The translations under genes and the position numbers were made by a program. From Dyadobacter flavalbus (GTDB lineage: Bacteria > Bacteroidota > Bacteroidia > Cytophagales > Spirosomataceae): DNA of 64,000 nt. This document shows, in pieces, positions 61,909 to 64,000 of this stretch (position 1 is its first letter; each line of letters begins with the position of its first letter). The notes below the pieces were generated by a model that saw only the letters and a list, made by a program, of their open reading frames with translations, did not search any database and was not told the origin of the DNA. The DNA is taken from the NCBI RefSeq assembly GCF_006149045.1, contig NZ_VBSN01000027.1, forward strand, positions 372,001-436,000. The letters are read 5' to 3'.

Positions 61909-64000
61909 ATGTTCAATCAATTCATAAGAAGACCTGTATTCGCTATTGTGATTTCGATCATGATCGTCTTTATAGGCATCCTGGCAATTGAGAAATTACC
62001 CATTTCCCAGTTCCCGGACATTGCCCCGACAACCGTAAATATTTTTATAGCTTATCCCGGAGCCAGTGCCGACGTACTGGTGAAATCCACGCTCATTACG
62101 CTGGAACAGGCGATCAATGGTGTTCAGGACATGCGGTATATCGCTACCGATGCAACCAGTGCGGGGGAGGCGACGCTCAGGATCATCTTTGAGCCCGGGA
62201 CCGACCCCAACGTTGCCGTTATCCGTGTAAAAACAAGGGTGGACCAGGTTATGCCGCTTTTGCCGGAACTTGTACAGCGGGAAGGGGTTATTATTTCGCC
62301 GGTTCAGCCGAGTATGCTGATGTACGTCAACCTTTATTCCAAGGAAAAAAGCATTGACGAAAAATTCCTGTTCAACTACGCTACGGTTAAAATGATTCCG
62401 GAAATCCAGCGGACCAAAGGGATTGCCAGAGCGCAGATCTTGGGTAGCCGCAGGTATGCCATGCGTCTTTGGCTAAACCCGGAGCGTATGCGTGCGTATA
62501 ATGTCTCTACGGAAGAAGTAATGAAGGCGGTAGGAGAACAAAGTATCGTAGGCCGGCCGGGCCGGATCGGGCAAAGCTCGGGTATCGCTGCACAATCGCT
62601 GGAATATGTACTTACTTATAAAGGAAGGTACGATAAACCGGAAGAGTATGAAAACATCATTATCCGGGCAAATCCGGCGGGTGAAAGCATCCATTTAAGG
62701 GATATTGCCAAAGTGGAACTGGGAAGTGAATTCTTTGATATTTATTCCAACCTGGACGGGCATCCTTCGGCGGCCATCGTATTGCGACAAAATTACGGCA
62801 GTAACGCCAGTGATGTAATTGAAGAAGTAAAGAAGAAGCTGGATGTAATGAAAGCGTCCTTTCCTCCGGGCGTGGATTACAAAATCAGCTATGACGTTTC
62901 CCAATTCCTGGACGCGTCGATCGAGCAGGTTATTGATACATTGAGAGATGCGTTTATCCTTGTTGCGCTTGTTGTTTTCGTATTTCTTGGCGACTGGCGT
63001 TCTACTTTGATCCCGATCCTTGCTGTTCCGGTATCGTTAATTGGTGCGTTCTTCGTGATTCAGGGTTTCGGGCTTTCCATTAACCTGATTACGCTTTTTG
63101 CCCTTGTACTCGCCATTGGTATTGTGGTCGATGACGCGATTGTCGTCGTCGAGGCCGTGCATGCGAAGTTTGAAGAGGAGCCGGGCATATCGCCTTACAA
63201 TGCGGTGAAAAAAGTACTTGCCGAAATCAGCGGAGCCATTATCGCGATTACAGCCGTTATGGTGTCTGTATTTCTTCCGATCTCTTTTATGTCGGGCCCG
63301 GTGGGTACTTTCTACCGCCAGTTCTCGATTACCATGGCGAGTTCCATTGTAATCTCGGCCTTGATCGCCCTTACGCTTACTCCGGTGCTCTGCGCCATGC
63401 TGCTGCAAAATCATCATGGTCATGCGAAGAAGAAAAACGTACTTACCAAAGCGTTGGATAGCTTTAACCGGATTTTTGACCGGCTTACAGGAAGATACGT
63501 AGGCTTGTTGAAAAGAATTGTCAGCCGCAGGGTTGTTACCTGGGCCGTATTGCTGCTTTTCTGCGCCGGAATTGTATTTGTGAACAAAATTCTGCCGTCC
63601 GGATTTATCCCGAATGAAGACCAGAGTACGATCTATGCGATTATCCAGACACCTCCGGGTTCTACGCTGGAAAAGACCAACGAAGTTTCCCGCCGTCTTC
63701 AGAGAATTTGTGAAGAAGTGGGCGGAATTGAATCGGTATCTTCTCTGGCCGGTTACGAAATCATGACCGAGGGTAGGGGTTCCAACGCCGGTACCTGTCT
63801 GATCAACCTGAAACCATGGCATGACCGTGACAAGAACGTGAAGGAAATCATGGAAGAGCTGGAAGCCAAAACAAGAGGGCTTGGAGCCGTGGTCGAATTC
63901 TTTGAACCGCCTGCCATTCCTGGTTTCGGTACTTCCGGCGGTTTCTCCATGCGTTTGCTGGATAAAACATCCGATACGGACTATGCCGAATTCGACAAGA
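61909..64000 (+). CDS. RND multidrug efflux pump (HAE1 family), 3' partial
   Basis: The frame opens at ATG 61909 (MFNQFIRRPVFAIVISIMI) and runs past the window end; about 697 of an expected 1,040 residues are seen. Features of hydrophobe/amphiphile exporters are clear: first helix, then KLPISQFPDIAPTTVNIFI and YPGASADVL; the fourth transmembrane helix with two proton-relay aspartates (VLAIGIVVDDAIVVVEAV); MVSVFLPISFMSGPVGTFYRQF; and LTLTPVLCAMLL. The second large periplasmic loop begins at about residue 560. It is a drug:proton antiporter with the adaptor upstream; an outer-membrane factor probably follows. Confidence 0.96.
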   Translation, partial: MFNQFIRRPVFAIVISIMIVFIGILAIEKLPISQFPDIAPTTVNIFIAYPGASADVLVKSTLITLEQAINGVQDMRYIATDATSAGEATLRIIFEPGTDPNVAVIRVKTRVDQVMPLLPELVQREGVIISPVQPSMLMYVNLYSKEKSIDEKFLFNYATVKMIPEIQRTKGIARAQILGSRRYAMRLWLNPERMRAYNVSTEEVMKAVGEQSIVGRPGRIGQSSGIAAQSLEYVLTYKGRYDKPEEYENIIIRANPAGESIHLRDIAKVELGSEFFDIYSNLDGHPSAAIVLRQNYGSNASDVIEEVKKKLDVMKASFPPGVDYKISYDVSQFLDASIEQVIDTLRDAFILVALVVFVFLGDWRSTLIPILAVPVSLIGAFFVIQGFGLSINLITLFALVLAIGIVVDDAIVVVEAVHAKFEEEPGISPYNAVKKVLAEISGAIIAITAVMVSVFLPISFMSGPVGTFYRQFSITMASSIVISALIALTLTPVLCAMLLQNHHGHAKKKNVLTKALDSFNRIFDRLTGRYVGLLKRIVSRRVVTWAVLLLFCAGIVFVNKILPSGFIPNEDQSTIYAIIQTPPGSTLEKTNEVSRRLQRICEEVGGIESVSSLAGYEIMTEGRGSNAGTCLINLKPWHDRDKNVKEIMEELEAKTRGLGAVVEFFEPPAIPGFGTSGGFSMRLLDKTSDTDYAEFDK

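Overview
The window looks like chromosomal DNA of an aerobic Bacteroidota from the Cytophagales, most like Dyadobacter or a related Spirosomaceae genus. This is judged from protein style only. The evidence is a SusC/SusD pair, several proteins with type IX secretion (T9SS) C-terminal sorting domains, an ECF sigma/anti-sigma/STN set, LytTR and Reg_prop proteins, a Bacteroidota -7 promoter motif (TAnnTTTG), weak ribosome binding sites and moderate GC. I see no tRNA, rRNA, insertion sequence, integrase or CRISPR array.

Layout. 0-4.9 kb: the end of a SusC-type TonB-dependent receptor (its start lies outside) and its SusD lipoprotein. 5-7.2 kb: a heparin-lyase-fold protein with duplicated phage-tail-like carbohydrate-binding modules and no signal peptide; a paralogue lies at 40.9-43.2 kb. 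8-16.4 kb: small envelope proteins, a secreted sugar dehydrogenase, and housekeeping purM and argH, with argH followed by a haem-motif/FG-GAP protein. 16.7-26.2 kb: a very large malectin-domain T9SS protein, then a three-gene operon of surface proteins. Two of those carry a cysteine-paired Ig-like repeat that recurs in the protein at 38.6 kb. 26.6-35.6 kb: a zinc peptidase, a stand-alone receiver, a Reg_prop lipoprotein beside a LytTR-only regulator, a multi-PAS histidine kinase with its receiver, and a secreted MlrC-like M81 peptidase. 35.7-37.9 kb: an envelope/stress cluster of PRC-barrel, OmpA and YsnF-like genes. 38-52.4 kb: more surface proteins, a TonB-dependent receptor without a SusD, an acyltransferase, a tandem pair of secreted paralogues and a GNAT enzyme. 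52.9-55.3 kb: manganese catalase, a secreted esterase and a small conserved-looking protein. 55.3-55.6 kb: two copies of one structured RNA on the minus strand. 55.8-59.8 kb: an AT-rich block with an ECF sigma factor, an unusually short anti-sigma factor, an STN-domain outer-membrane protein, a methyltransferase and a GtrA protein. 60.2-64 kb: a small exported protein and an RND efflux adaptor and pump (pump cut by the window end).

The dominant theme is the cell surface: glycan uptake (SusCD), glycan binding or cleavage (lyase-fold and malectin proteins), T9SS-displayed adhesin-like proteins, and several signalling modules. The most promising undescribed element is the pair of structured RNAs at 55.3-55.6 kb. 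Their sequences differ but keep base pairing by compensatory changes, and both contain a GAAA tetraloop hairpin and a shared junction core. Functions below come from reading motifs by eye; no database search was possible.
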